A program made the translations under genes and the position numbers. From Pelobates cultripes (Eukaryota; Chordata; Amphibia; Anura; Pelobatidae), in NCBI GenBank assembly GCA_933207985.1, contig OW240913.1, forward strand, positions 104,476,182 through 104,540,181: 64,000 nt of DNA. The letters run 5' to 3'. Of the stretch, positions 11,734 to 21,155 are shown piece after piece; positions within the stretch are counted from its first letter, which is position 1, and each line of letters begins with the position of its first letter. Below the pieces are notes generated by a model. That model made no database searches and was not told where the DNA came from. It saw only the letters and a list, made by a program, of their open reading frames with translations.

Positions 11734-12865
11734 TTACAGGGACACTCCAGACCTAAAAAGCACATTCGCTTGCTGAAAAGCTTTATGTGTAAAGAGTGTG
11801 TCCTATTTTTTTCATTTTTCAAAAATTGCAGATTTCAATAGAAAATTACAATTTTTAAATTAACCTGTAATAGCTCCTTAGCTTTCAAGCAGACAACAGA
11901 TAATGCTATTTTCTGGTTTCATTAGCTCAGTGGAGCTAAACTCAAGAGGCAGAAACAATACCTGGTGCTCTCCTCTGTCAGCTGGGCCATATTTAGTGGC
12001 CCTAGACAGAGAGATGAGCTGTATGCAACACTCAAAATGTTGGGAAAGCAACTTAATGATTAAATTTAAAAACATTTTTTTTTAATATATACAATTTAAA
12101 TAATATTTATTGTCCCTCTCTTTTGTTACCTTTGGCCAGAGATGAGGGATAAGTCAATCCTTGATGGTGTATTGTGAGTCCTGCAACTTTGTTGGGTGCA
12201 GACCTATGTATTCTTCTTGATCCATTTGTTTCTGTTTATGCAACCCTTGCCACACCTCCCTGGCTGTGACTCACACAGCATACATGAAAAAGTTGTTTAT
12301 TTTCGATCAGATCTGATAGCATAGAGTGTTTACTGTTTTAATTGAACTTTCATCACACACAGGAGCCTCCTGCAGGCTAAAGCAGACTATTAACAGAGCA
12401 GGAGATAAGAAATTCTAAATTAAACAGACTTTGCAATGAAGGAAGTTTAAACATTAAAGCTCTAATGTTAACATAATTTAAAAAAAAACAACTATATAGG
12501 TGGTCCTCACTTTACGACCTACCTGTTTTACGATGGCTCGCACTTATGACCAGCTCCAGGGATTCCCCACGTTAGAGAGCTGGTCTATGTTCGGGTGAAT
12601 TTTCCTTTGAACATAGATTAGAGGGATTCCTTGCCTAGTCTATGTTCGGGGAATTTTTCCCGAACATAGATTAGAGGGATTCCCTGCTCTGGTACGTATG
12701 TCTATGTTTGGGGAAGTTTCCCCAAACATAGACAAGCGCACCAGAGTAGGGAAAACCTCACTTACCGACCAATTAGTTTTGTGACTGGGTCATAAGAATG
12801 GAACACGGTCGGTAAGTGAGGAGTATCTATATTTAAAATCATGTGGAGTGACCATACCCCTTTAA
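11734..12865 (+). mobile_element. Large non-coding DNA element with AGGGACACTCC-type ends
   Basis: The left end reads TACAGGGACACTCCAG and the right end, reversed, reads TTAAAGGGGTATGGTCACTCC, an imperfect terminal inverted repeat. The first 320 bp recur in reverse at about 49480-49770. A palindromic element (12494-12832) is nested near its right end. No protein is encoded. The open frames at 11878-12085 on both strands are incidental. Confidence 0.4.
12494..12832. mobile_element. Pogo/Tigger-like MITE with three internal palindromes
   Basis: The ends GGTGGTCCTCACTTTACGAC and, reversed, a CTCCTCACTTACCGACC-type word form imperfect inverted repeats next to TA steps. Inside are three hairpins of about 32 bp, each with TCTATGTT and AACATAGA arms (12584-12617, 12639-12670, 12701-12732). 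No coding capacity. The family assignment rests only on the termini and TA context. Confidence 0.45.
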
Positions 12866-13010
12866 TGATTATCATTATTAGCATTTATATAGTGCCAACT
12901 TATTCCATGGTGGGGGGATTTAACAACAATTAAAAAATATTATTACAAATTTTGTCAGGGATGGTAGGCTGATGAGGACCCTGCTCAACTTACATTAGAG
13001 AGGAAATATA
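12866..13010. repeat. Dispersed repeat with GCGC signature, diverged copy 2
   Basis: ATTTATATAGTGCC near the start and GAGGACCCTGCTCAAC near the end align in order with the copy at 6140-6300. The middle has diverged. The solo LTR at 13016 begins right after it. Confidence 0.4.
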
Positions 13011-13415
13011 GTATATGTGACGAGACCAATCTCGCCACTGTGCATTGGAGGAGGCTGGTTGCCTGCCTGCTGCCTCTTGACTATGGACTGGCATTTAAAT
13101 ACTTTATTTTCCTATGCAGAAAGGTCTATTCATGTATTTCTGCCCTGGGTTTCGGTAGATTCTCAGATTTACTGAATGAACTCATTTAACCCAGATAGCT
13201 ATGCCATGGAGCCTATTCATGTAATAAAAGACTTTGGCTACATGGCAATTGAACTGTATGTGTGTGGTCTGAGCGCCATTCAGTAATAATGTGTGCTCAG
13301 ACCTAAGCTATCTGGGGATATGTTGCATGTCTGTATTTTATGTAATAAATGTAACCTTGTGTATTTTATTGTATTTTACTGTCTTTTTACTGCCATGTGC
13401 TTAATGGAGTTTTGC

Positions 13416-13466
13416 CTCTGTCCTTGGAGATAAGTGGATTACTTCCCAATTATCTCCAGGATAGAG
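13416..13466. repeat. Imperfect inverted repeat conserved in both solo LTRs
   Basis: CTCTGTCCTTGGAGATAA (from 13416) pairs with TTATCTCC..GATAGAG-type sequence ending at 13466. The equivalent hairpin is at 40607-40658 in the other LTR. Conservation in two diverged copies suggests it was part of the original LTR, perhaps a regulatory site or RNA stem. Confidence 0.55.
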
Positions 13467-13688
13467 GACTCTATGGAACTGGTTTTGGGCAGAAAAGCCA
13501 TGCTTTCTTTGGTCACAAAGGACTTCGATCTATCTTTTGAACCAATGGACCAATTTGTATGATTTTGACGTATGTTTGTATTTGGAGTATGCTGATTCTG
13601 AAAATTTAAGTGAATATGATGCATACTTTTAAAATTATGAATAATATGGAAAAACTATATTTCTCTGCCTGTGATAATTACATTACCC

Positions 13689-13874
13689 ATTGTGTAAGGT
13701 AATTGTATCACAGGCAGAGGGAAGGATTTTGTGTGGGAGTGTCTGAGTGCATTGTGTAAGGTAATTGTATCACAGGCAGAGGGGAGGATTTTGTGTGGGA
13801 GTGTCTGAGTGCATTGTGTAAGGTAATTGTATCACAGGCAGAGGGGAGGATTTTGTGTGGGAGTGTCTGAGTGT
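13689..13874 (+). repeat. Three tandem copies of a 62-bp unit inside the LTR
   Basis: Units start at 13689, 13751 and 13813, each beginning ATTGTGTAAGG and ending GTGTCTGAGTG plus one base. They are nearly identical. Tandem repeats in the region upstream of the poly(A) signal of an LTR often act as enhancers. The unit is not repeated in the LTR at 40157-41134. Just before the array, 13661-13685 is an imperfect reverse complement of part of the unit. Confidence 0.75.
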
Positions 13875-14251
13875 ATTGTACTCGTTTATTGGTTGTTTTC
13901 CAAAACCCTGTGCGTGGTAGTAATGTGTAAGAATGTGTAAATAAGAACAATAAACCCACAGCTCTGTCTGTTCACTGCTTGACCCTCAACACGGAGCTTT
14001 GTTTCATTCTTGGGGGGATTTACTGTATGCTGTTAGAGACTGATTGCAAGGAGTGTAAGCCGCTTGGGTGCTTTTCCTGTTCAGCTGCTAGCAGCTATTC
14101 TTGAGGTTCCAGTTTGGGAGTTTGGAGTTCTACTTTGTATCCTGTTCGGGAGTTTGGGGTTCTGCGGTAGCTGTGTCTGTGTCTCTGGAAGGGGAAGATT
14201 TACTAAATAGCGGTTTAACCCTTTTATGCCTGGGGGTGCCGTTACAGTATA

Positions 14252-14751
14252 AAAACACAATAAGAAGGGCAGTGGAAGGTAAAGAGTGAAGTGGAGAAAA
14301 GACCCACTAATTAAGATGAGGGCGTAGGATATATTTTTAAGGAATGACAGTTACCCTAGCAGCCCACAGGCTATTCTGAAGAGGTGAGTTTTTAAGAATT
14401 TCTTAAGATTAAAGAGAAAGGGAGCATCAGATAGAGGAGGCAGGCTTTTACATAAGAATGGAGTGAGGTGTTAAGGTAAGTTCGGAATCAAAAGTAACAC
14501 CAAGGCATCAAGCTTGCAAGGATTGGTTAATGCACGTATCATCAACTTGGAAGGAGAGCAACAAAGTATCAGCCGAAACCAGATCGAAGAGTGTTGAGTA
14601 GAAGGTTAGGGCTGAAAACATGTGACAGAGATTTACAGACAAGTTGTTCTGGAAGCTTTGAGGAAAAAGGGATTTGAGATATATAATGGTGTTAGATGGG
14701 AAGATGGGTCAAGATAAGGCTTTTTTTAGAAAGGATACAATAGTAGCATGT
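14252..14751. other. No gene seen
   Basis: Purine-rich non-coding sequence follows the LTR duplication. No domain, RNA gene or repeat boundary is recognised. Confidence 0.4.
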
Positions 14752-14831
14752 TTAACCCCTTAAGGACCAAACTTCTGGAATAAAAGGGAATCATGACATG
14801 TCACACATGTCATGTGTCCTTAAGGGGTTAA
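14752..14831. mobile_element. 80-bp TTAA MITE, copy 1
   Basis: The element starts TTAACCCCTTAAGGACC and ends CCTTAAGGGGTTAA, perfect terminal inverted repeats with TTAA edges. A copy of the same length at 49305-49384 differs at two positions. It is non-coding and very short, a typical non-autonomous relic of a TTAA-duplicating transposon (piggyBac or Kolobok). Confidence 0.8.
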
Positions 14832-15292
14832 AGTGAGCAGGGAGAACACCTTTTGAAAGAGGGCAGTTAAAGATATGTGTTAAGGATGACACAAGGCAAA
14901 GGGAGAAAGTTTTGATAATGTGTGAGGGAATTGGAGACACATAGTCGTAGTCAGGTTGAGAGAAAAAAGTAAATGGTGAAAAATTATTTTCTTAACTGAT
15001 TATTCTTGTCATTGAAATTGCATGCAAAGTTATTAGCTATAAGGTTACTGTGTGGGTGGTCAAAACAGGGTAAAGCAGAGGGTTAAAGGTATCAAAGAGA
15101 CACTTGGGTTGTGAGATTATTTACTTATGAGAGAGGAAATATATTATTGCTTGGCAATGAAGAAAGCTGTGCTGAACAAGCACTGCATATGTTTGTAATG
15201 GAGATGTCCAAATAAGTGAGAGACTTCCTCCAGCATCATTCAGCTGAATGGGAGCCTGTTTGTAGTGGGATGACTCACAGCTATTATTCAAC
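14832..15292. other. No gene seen
   Basis: Non-coding, moderately AT-rich sequence without recognisable repeats or open frames. Confidence 0.4.
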
Positions 15293-15456
15293 AAAATGAG
15301 AATTTAAAGGGAATTCAAAATGAATTTTCAAATTTTAACTTTAAGGTCAGAGTAGCCAACCTGGAAGCATTACTGACCTAGATAATTTATCCAGTTCTGC
15401 TACTGTGACCTTAAATCACTTTAAATTCACTTTGAATTCTCATTTTAGTGAATACC
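15293..15456. mobile_element. Small MITE, GGTTATTCA family, copy 1
   Basis: TATTATTCAACAAAATGAGA at the left is mirrored by CTCATTTTAGTGAATACC at the right. The middle carries a block also present at 62678-62817 (GGCCAAAGTAGC-like and GATAATTTGTCCAGT-like words). A third, weaker copy is at 44941-45080. Confidence 0.55.
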
Positions 15457-16289
15457 TTGCCAGTGTGCCATGCCTGGAGATGTATTTGTCTTGAGGTGTA
15501 TGGTTTGAGTGGGATTGCTACAAGCCCTTTTGCGCATGGCAGTCAGCATAGAGAAAGCATACAAAGAAAAGGAGAAACGAAACAATTTTTTGCAATGTTT
15601 GCCTGGCTCTGATATGTCTGACCTGGATTGTAATGTCATTCTCTTAAATAAAAACATTCAAATACATTTAAAAATAAAAAATAAATCACATTCTAAACAA
15701 TAATTAACAAAAGTTATATATTGTATTCAATAGTTTAAATGTGACAGTTCCCCTTTAAAGCATTTGGTGGTGTTTTATTTATCCTGAAAGGAAATAATAA
15801 ATGCTTTTATTTACACATAAATTTCATTTCTACCAAATATTATGTGTGCATCTAAAATGAAAATGTTACCTTATTATAAAACAGTATAGTTACTTCTTTA
15901 AATCAATAATAGGTCAGTAGAAGTCAAATATGAGGACATTATTACCATAGAGATCACATTTTAGTGATATAATGTATTCTGAAAAGTGCTTGTAAGGTCA
16001 TGTGTGATCACATGACTAGTGGTCTTGCTTGTGAATAATGTTTTTATTTAATGACCTTTGCCCCTGAATTTTCATTTGCACCTAATGGACTATATACAGT
16101 AGTTGTTTTAGCAAGATGACATCATGCACACCTGTCATTTTTTTTTTCTTTGAATTTAGTCCTGGAGTTATGACTATATTATTTTTAAATTGTTTAGACT
16201 AACAGTCATCAAGTTCAGTTTCTATAAATTGAGACATAGTGAATGTGTGAGGTTAATACAAAAATATGTTGATGTGTTTTTGATGTGTC
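15457..16289. other. No gene seen
   Basis: AT-rich sequence. Open frames at 15445-15703 overlap each other on opposite strands and show no domain. A poly-T tract at 16138-16148 is the only other notable feature. Confidence 0.4.
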
Positions 16290-16345
16290 ACTGTCTTAGA
16301 CTTGGGAAACCCAGGTTCAAATCCCAGTCAGACCACCTAACCTGT
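16290..16345 (+). repeat. tRNA-SINE-like B box fragment
   Basis: GGTTCAAATCCCAG at 16312-16325 matches the pol III internal B box of tRNA genes and is preceded by a short stem (TGGGAAACCCA). No convincing A box lies at the right distance upstream and no full cloverleaf can be drawn. It is best read as a remnant of a tRNA-derived SINE. Confidence 0.35.
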
Positions 16346-16379
16346 AAGTGTTCCGGGGGAAGACACCTACCGAACATTA

Positions 16380-17303
16380 AGATTTTTTTACCCCGAACCC
16401 GGACATTTCAGTAACAGTTCGGGTTCGAGATTGGTGTTTGGCGATTTAATGGCGCGTTTTGAAAAGTTGCAGGGCAGCCAATCAACAAGCGTGGGACTCG
16501 TGTGCCCTTAGAAGCCATCACAGCCATGCCTACTAATGGCATGGCTGTGATTGGCCAGTGCAGCATGTGACCCAGCCTCACGTCACATAAGCTCTTATTA
16601 GTGTAGGGAGAGGATGCTGCAGCTGTGAGGGACAGATTAGGAAAGAATTCTGGTGTTGAATCTACAAATTACAGCAATTATTTTTGTGAGTGCTATACTA
16701 CATTTTTGTACCCTGCCCTGAGCCCAGTGCCACAGAGAAAAAAGCAATCAGTCTGTTTGTTAGGTGGGCATCGGCGGCCATTTTTGCAAGTGCAGTGCAC
16801 TTGTAACTGCATGTGTGCCAGGCACATTACTTTAATCCTGTTCTGGTAGCTCAGTGGGCAACATCTAGGCATTTTTAAATACTGCTGTGACATTGCAGTT
16901 TGACAAATTCACATTTTTTTGGTGCTAAAAAGTAAATTTGGGGCGTGCACTTCATATCTGAGAGTCAAATAGAACCGTCAAATACTGTGGTTACATCACA
17001 CTTTGAAAAATTAACATTTTTTTGGTGCTAAATAGTACATTTGTGGCCTGCGGTGCATTTCTTGCAGTCCAATAAAACCGTTAAATGCTACTGTTACATT
17101 GTTGTTTTACAAATTCACATTTTTTGAGACAGTGAAGTAACTGTATTAATTACGCCTGTCACACTGTTGTGTGACCTCTAGAAATTGTTTCTATTTAGGA
17201 CATCGGCACTGCCTTACTGTCAGTGAACTTAATTGTTGACTATTGGCGGTTACATTGTCGCCTGACATAAACCATCTGTTAGTTTGGTGGGTGAACGCAA
17301 AGA
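16380..17303 (+). other. Likely 5' non-coding region of a hAT-type element
   Basis: This stretch leads directly into the hAT-like open frame at 17304. It contains a 15-bp inverted repeat, ATCACAGCCATGCC / GGCATGGCTGTGAT, near 16507-16542. It then holds a tandem repeat of about 103 bp, roughly 2.5 units, starting near 16877, 16980 and 17083; each unit carries an ACATTTTTTTGGTGCTAAA-type block. No clear terminal inverted repeat is seen, so the left limit of the element is a guess. Confidence 0.4.
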
Positions 17304-18805
17304 ATGAGGAGAGCGTCAAATAAGGGACAATGCCCTGGTCGTGGTGCTGCTGGTGTTGGTGGAACTCCTTTTGCAGGGAGAGCACGTGGTCGATCTGTGC
17401 CAGCTACACGCACAAGTGAAACACCTTCTTCAGGTGCGAGTAGGCGACAGAACCTTCAGCGTTATTTGGTAGGCCCGAATGCCACTCTACGAATGGTGAG
17501 GCCAGAACAAGTACAGGCGATAGTAGATTAGATGGCTGACAGTGCCTCCAGTTCCTTCACATTGTCTCCCACCCGGTCCCCTGCTGAAAGCTCAGAGTTG
17601 GCACCTGCAGCCCATGGCCATCTGTCTTTCACCTCACCCCCTTGCAAATCAGCCAAGCAGTCTGAGCCACACGTCATGCAGTAGTCTCTTATGCTTTTTG
17701 ATGACTCTGCTGGCGGGGTTTCCGTGGGCCATGCACCTAGCCCTGCCCCAGAAGTGGAAGAGATTGAGTGCACTGATGCAGGGCCGGACTCGGAATTAAA
17801 AGCAGCCCTGGAAAAAAATATTTACCAGCCCCATAATGCATCGCGCCAGTATAGTGTGCAGATACATAGTTAGAAAAGAGATCTTAAAATTAAAAATTAT
17901 TACTCCAACGTAAAAAAAAGCACTCATAGGCTTCAAAATAAACAAAAGTGCAGATTTATTTTACGCAGACGTGCCTTTGCATGTAATCAATGTTTCAGTC
18001 CAATTACCTTGACATATTACGGAAAGCTTGGTAATGGGACTGAAATGGTAAATGTATGTAGGGCACAACTGTAAAAAACTGACGTTATCTTGTTTATTTT
18101 GAAGTCCCGTGGGTGCGCACTTTAAATATGTTATTGTGCTGGAGTATGCACCTAGCAACAAGACTGGGCCAATATCTGCTCATTACATATAGTACATATT
18201 AATGACATTTATCTGTGTATTATGCATATAGAAATGTACATTAATATATGTATAAATATAATAGGCATAATTATATATATATATATGATTATAATATTAT
18301 ACTTATATTATACAGTACTGTGCTGGGGATTGTGGGAACTGCGAGGGAGCATGATACATAGACATGCTCCTCCCTCCTCCTTCAGTCCGAACTCCTCAGC
18401 ATTAGTGACAGAAAGCCTGACAGGAGTGCCGCCAGACCGGCGAGGCTGCCACCCGACCCGGCGGCTCCAGCGTAGAATGCGGCCGCCGGCCGGCAACCTC
18501 AGAGTGTGTGCCACCGGACCGGCCACCTGGTGGCACATACATGCTCAACGCAGCCCCCAGATGCCATGGCCCATCAGGAAATTTCCGGGTATCCCGGTGG
18601 GCCAGTCTGGCCCTGCACTGATGCACAACCACTTATGTTTCAGGATGTGGACATACGAGGACCACCGCAGCATGTCTCTGATGATGACGAAACACAGGTG
18701 CCAACTGCTGTGGCTTTCTGCAGTGTGCAGAACGGCAAGAAGGGCAGGGTTGAGGAGTGGGTGGAAGATGATGTGGAGGATGATGAGGTCCTAGACCCCA
18801 CATGA
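17304..18805 (+). pseudogene. hAT-type element gene, N-terminal part, interrupted
   Basis: From the ATG at 17304 the frame reads a basic, glycine-arginine-rich start (GRGAAG, GRARGR), then an acidic serine/proline-rich region. In-frame stops lie at 17529-17531 and 17682-17684. At 17779 a MITE interrupts the frame. After removal of 17779-18615 plus one target copy, the frame continues without shift from IECTDA into QPLMFQDV and an acidic stretch to a stop at 18803-18805. Such a disordered N-terminus upstream of a BED zinc finger is typical of ZBED-like hAT transposases. It is broken and cannot make the full protein. Confidence 0.5.
17779..18615 (+). mobile_element. Non-autonomous hAT element with 8-bp duplication CACTGATG
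   Basis: It starts CAGGGCCGGACT and ends AGTCTGGCCCTG, matching inverted termini. CACTGATG lies directly outside each end (17771-17778 and 18616-18623). An 8-bp duplication with CAGGG termini is diagnostic of the hAT superfamily. The right 200 bp are GC-rich and end in a hairpin-forming block also found at 23463-23511. The interior holds no transposase; its open frames on both strands are overlapping and compositional. Confidence 0.85.
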
Positions 18806-18815
18806 AATCAAGGTC

Positions 18816-19220
18816 ATGCAAGTGACGTGTGCAGTTTGGAGGAAGAGGCGGTGGCACCAGCACAGCATAAGAGGGAGCAGGGTGCAAAAGCGGAGCGGCC
18901 GTCCACTAGACAGTATGCCTGTTACTGCCCACTGCACCCAGGGACTGAGCACACCAAAGCCGGCTCCAAGGAGTTCCCTAGCCTGGCAGTTCTTCAGACA
19001 ATGTGCTGATGACAAGACACGAGTGGTTTGCACGCTGTGCAATCAGAGCCTGAAGCAAGGCATAAACGTTCTAAACCTGGGCACAACCTGCATGACCAGG
19101 CATCTACATACAAAGCACGAGCTGCAGTGGAGTAAGCACCTCAAAAACCAAGAAAGGTCTCAGGCTCCTCCTGCTTCCTCTTCTGCTGCTGCCTCTTCCT
19201 CCACCTCTGGAGTATATATG
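18816..19220 (+). pseudogene. hAT transposase fragment with BED-type zinc finger
   Basis: The frame contains SLAWQFF, then CTLCNQSLKQG, NLGTTCMTRHL and HTKHEL: paired cysteines and paired histidines spaced as in a BED zinc finger (about residues 54-100 of the open frame at 18816). BED fingers are the DNA-binding domain of many hAT transposases and domesticated ZBED proteins. A serine/alanine-rich linker follows and the frame is cut by unrelated sequence near 19220. The RNase H-like catalytic core is missing here. Confidence 0.6.
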
Positions 19221-19613
19221 TATAAATGTAGACCACCCAGGTGCAGCAGAAAAGATCTTCAATAAAGGTAATCACTTCCCTTATAAATCAGGTAGTAACA
19301 AGAGGGTTCCTCAAAGGTCCTCAAAATGCAAATATAAAATATAAGATACACCTAAAAAATCAGGACAGAGAGAAATTCATAGGGCAACACTATAAAATCA
19401 AAGATGTGGCCCCTTTAAGTAAATATTGCACTCACAAGATGTTGGAATGTTAAAAGCCCATCAGAATGTCTTTCAATATTCAGCCACCAACGTCCTCAGA
19501 ATCCCTGGGTACATATTAAAAGGAAAAAACTGGACATAGTATAATAATGCTTAAATATTAAATTACACTTTAATTGAATACACTTACAAAAAGTGGAAGA
19601 TAAAAAAGCTCAT

Positions 19614-19848
19614 CAATAAGTCTCTGTGTCAGTCGATTTCAGCTGGATGAGAGACCCAAAATAAGCCTTGGTGTATAGCTCAACGCGTTTCGTCTCCCAA
19701 ATGGAGACTTCCTCAGGAGCAAATGAAGTAAAATACAATAAAATATAATAATACAATAACAAAAAATAAAATGAAGCATTGAGCTGTACACCAAGGCTTA
19801 TTTTTGGTCTCTCATCCAGCTGAAATCGACTGACACAGAGACTTATTG
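19614..19848. repeat. 70-bp inverted repeat flanking a hammerhead-like motif
   Basis: Arms 19614-19683 and 19779-19848 are reverse complements with two mismatches by eye. The 95-bp spacer contains most of hammerhead-like copy E. The motif's 3' stem I strand overlaps the inner edge of the left arm. Such a structure could fold back as RNA or reflect head-to-head copies of a PLE terminus. Confidence 0.8.
19678..19720 (-). ncRNA. Hammerhead-like motif, copy E (best preserved)
   Basis: On the minus strand: GCUC, CUGAGGA plus A, stem II GUCUCC / GGAGAC with a 5-nt loop, GAAA, ACGCGU, U, GAGC. Stem I is a perfect 4-bp helix and stem II a perfect 6-bp helix. Every conserved core base is present, with the same extra A seen in the other copies. 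The predicted cleavage point lies after the U following ACGCGU, at the inner border of the left inverted arm. Activity is inferred from layout only. Confidence 0.6.
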
Positions 19849-19977
19849 AAGAGAAGTAGGAAGAGGGGTCATTTCCACAGTTATCAGGCCAGTCATTCAC
19901 AAGTGGCTCGGAGGGTGGGTTCCTGAACCAGCATAGGCCAGGTACACAATTGTCCAGCCAGGGCACAGTTCTGGAGG

Positions 19978-20540
19978 ATGAGGAACTGTGTTCACAGTAG
20001 GGTGGCACCCAGTGCAGCTCATGGGCATCACTGGAGCATGGCTGTGGGGATACGGAGGACACAGACGATACACCCACCACAGAGGACAGCTTGTCCTTGC
20101 CTCTGGGCAGCCTGGCACACGAGTGACTACATGCTGCAGTGCCTGCGCAACGACTGTGGAGTTGCCCACATTCTAACTTGTGCTGATTACTGGGTGGCCA
20201 CCCTGCTGGACAACGTGCCGTCCTTAATTCCCTCACTGGAGCGTGATCGGAAGATGTGCGACTACAAGCGCACGCTGGTAGACGCGCTGCTGAGGGCATT
20301 CCCAAATGACACCGGGGCTCAGTGGAAGCACAAGGTGAAGGCAGAGGAGGAGAAAGAGATTGCCAATGCAGCTGGGGCACCGCCAGCACCTCAGAAGGCA
20401 GGGTTAGCATGGCCGAATTATGGAAAAGCTTTTTCAGCACGCCACAACAACCAGCACCACCAGCTGATAGGAAACGTCATGGGATTTCAGCAACATGGTG
20501 GAACAGTATTTGTGCACATGCCTACATGTACTGACTGATG
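19978..20540 (+). pseudogene. hAT transposase C-terminal remnant
   Basis: The best-supported part is a block reading ADYWVATLLD, then LIPSLERDRKM, LVDALLRAFP and an EEEKEIANA stretch. Blocks of the form ATLLDPR..K followed by a charged helix occur near the C-terminal dimerisation region of hAT transposases. The usual PRYK continuation is absent and the catalytic core between this and the BED finger is missing. The 5' third of the open frame looks out of frame. It is probably the far end of the element whose N-terminus begins at 17304. Confidence 0.4.
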
Positions 20541-20984
20541 GGTCTGCCCCATGCAAACCAATAGAATCATGCCAGCAAAGGACATCGCCCCAGATTGAAA
20601 AGGTCAACATCAGATGCTTTTACTGCTGGAGGAAAAAAATAATTAGTCATTGCTTTTGAGATAATGGAGCTAACTACTAGAAACTGGAAGTCGAATAATC
20701 TGCAAATCTACGCAGATTCTATCTAAACCAGTATGAGGGATTTACTTGAAGGTGAGTTTTTTTTAGAAAATAACTTGGTATTCATTTATTATCACATTTT
20801 ATATTTCAAAAAAACAAGTCCTGCGCTCACTCCCATCACTCCTGGGTGGCAGCAACGACCACAGTACACATCAGCCCCAATACATACAGTAAAAACCAAA
20901 GAAAAGTTACCTGCACTCTCTCCTAAATGCCTATGTATATGGCCATTGGAGGGAATGCTCGCTTGCCAACGTCAGGACAGACCC
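20541..20984. other. No gene seen
   Basis: AT-rich DNA with a CTGCGCTCACTCCC-type block near 20822 that resembles the edges of dispersed repeats elsewhere in the window. No coding signal. Confidence 0.35.
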
Positions 20985-21155
20985 CCTTCAGGTGGGTCCT
21001 ACTCTGACCTGTCACCTTGCTTCCTTGAGCTTCTGGCAAAGATAAGTATATAGGGGTGTATATAAAAAAATTACCCCTCTCTGTCTCATTAGAAATATCT
21101 TTGCCAGAACCTCAAGGAAGCAAGGTGACAGGTCAGAGTAGGACCCACCTGAAGG
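20985..21155. repeat. Near-perfect 60-bp inverted repeat, 51-bp spacer
   Basis: Arms 20985-21044 and 21096-21155 are reverse complements with a single mismatch (C at 21030). The spacer contains a smaller hairpin (AGGGGT / ACCCCT). Such an arm match means the structure is young or is being maintained. It would fold into a long RNA hairpin if transcribed. Confidence 0.85.

Larger units (their letters stand above)
13016..14246 (+). mobile_element. Solo LTR, family 1 copy 1, with 5-bp duplication GTATA
   Basis: The element begins TGTGACGAGACC and ends GCCGTTACA, the TG..CA ends of an LTR retroelement. GTATA sits immediately outside both ends (13011-13015 and 14247-14251). AATAAA at 13949-13954 places the poly(A) signal and sets the plus orientation. 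No internal coding region or second LTR is adjacent, so it is a solo LTR, normally the result of LTR-LTR recombination. A related LTR lies at 40157-41134. A 5-bp duplication fits Ty3/gypsy or some retroviral groups; the group cannot be decided from the LTR alone. Confidence 0.8.
19220..19850 (-). mobile_element. Penelope-like terminal fragment inserted in the hAT gene
   Basis: This AT-rich block separates the BED-finger part from the hAT C-terminal part. It carries hammerhead-like copy E and a pair of 70-bp inverted arms at 19614-19683 and 19779-19848. No target duplication is obvious at its edges, so the limits are approximate. The word TTGCACTCACAAG near 19427 recurs near 22651. Confidence 0.5.

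Noticed and set aside
17528..18887. Long open frames on the minus strand in the hAT region
   Set aside because: They mirror the GC-rich hAT gene and MITE and contain no recognisable domain.
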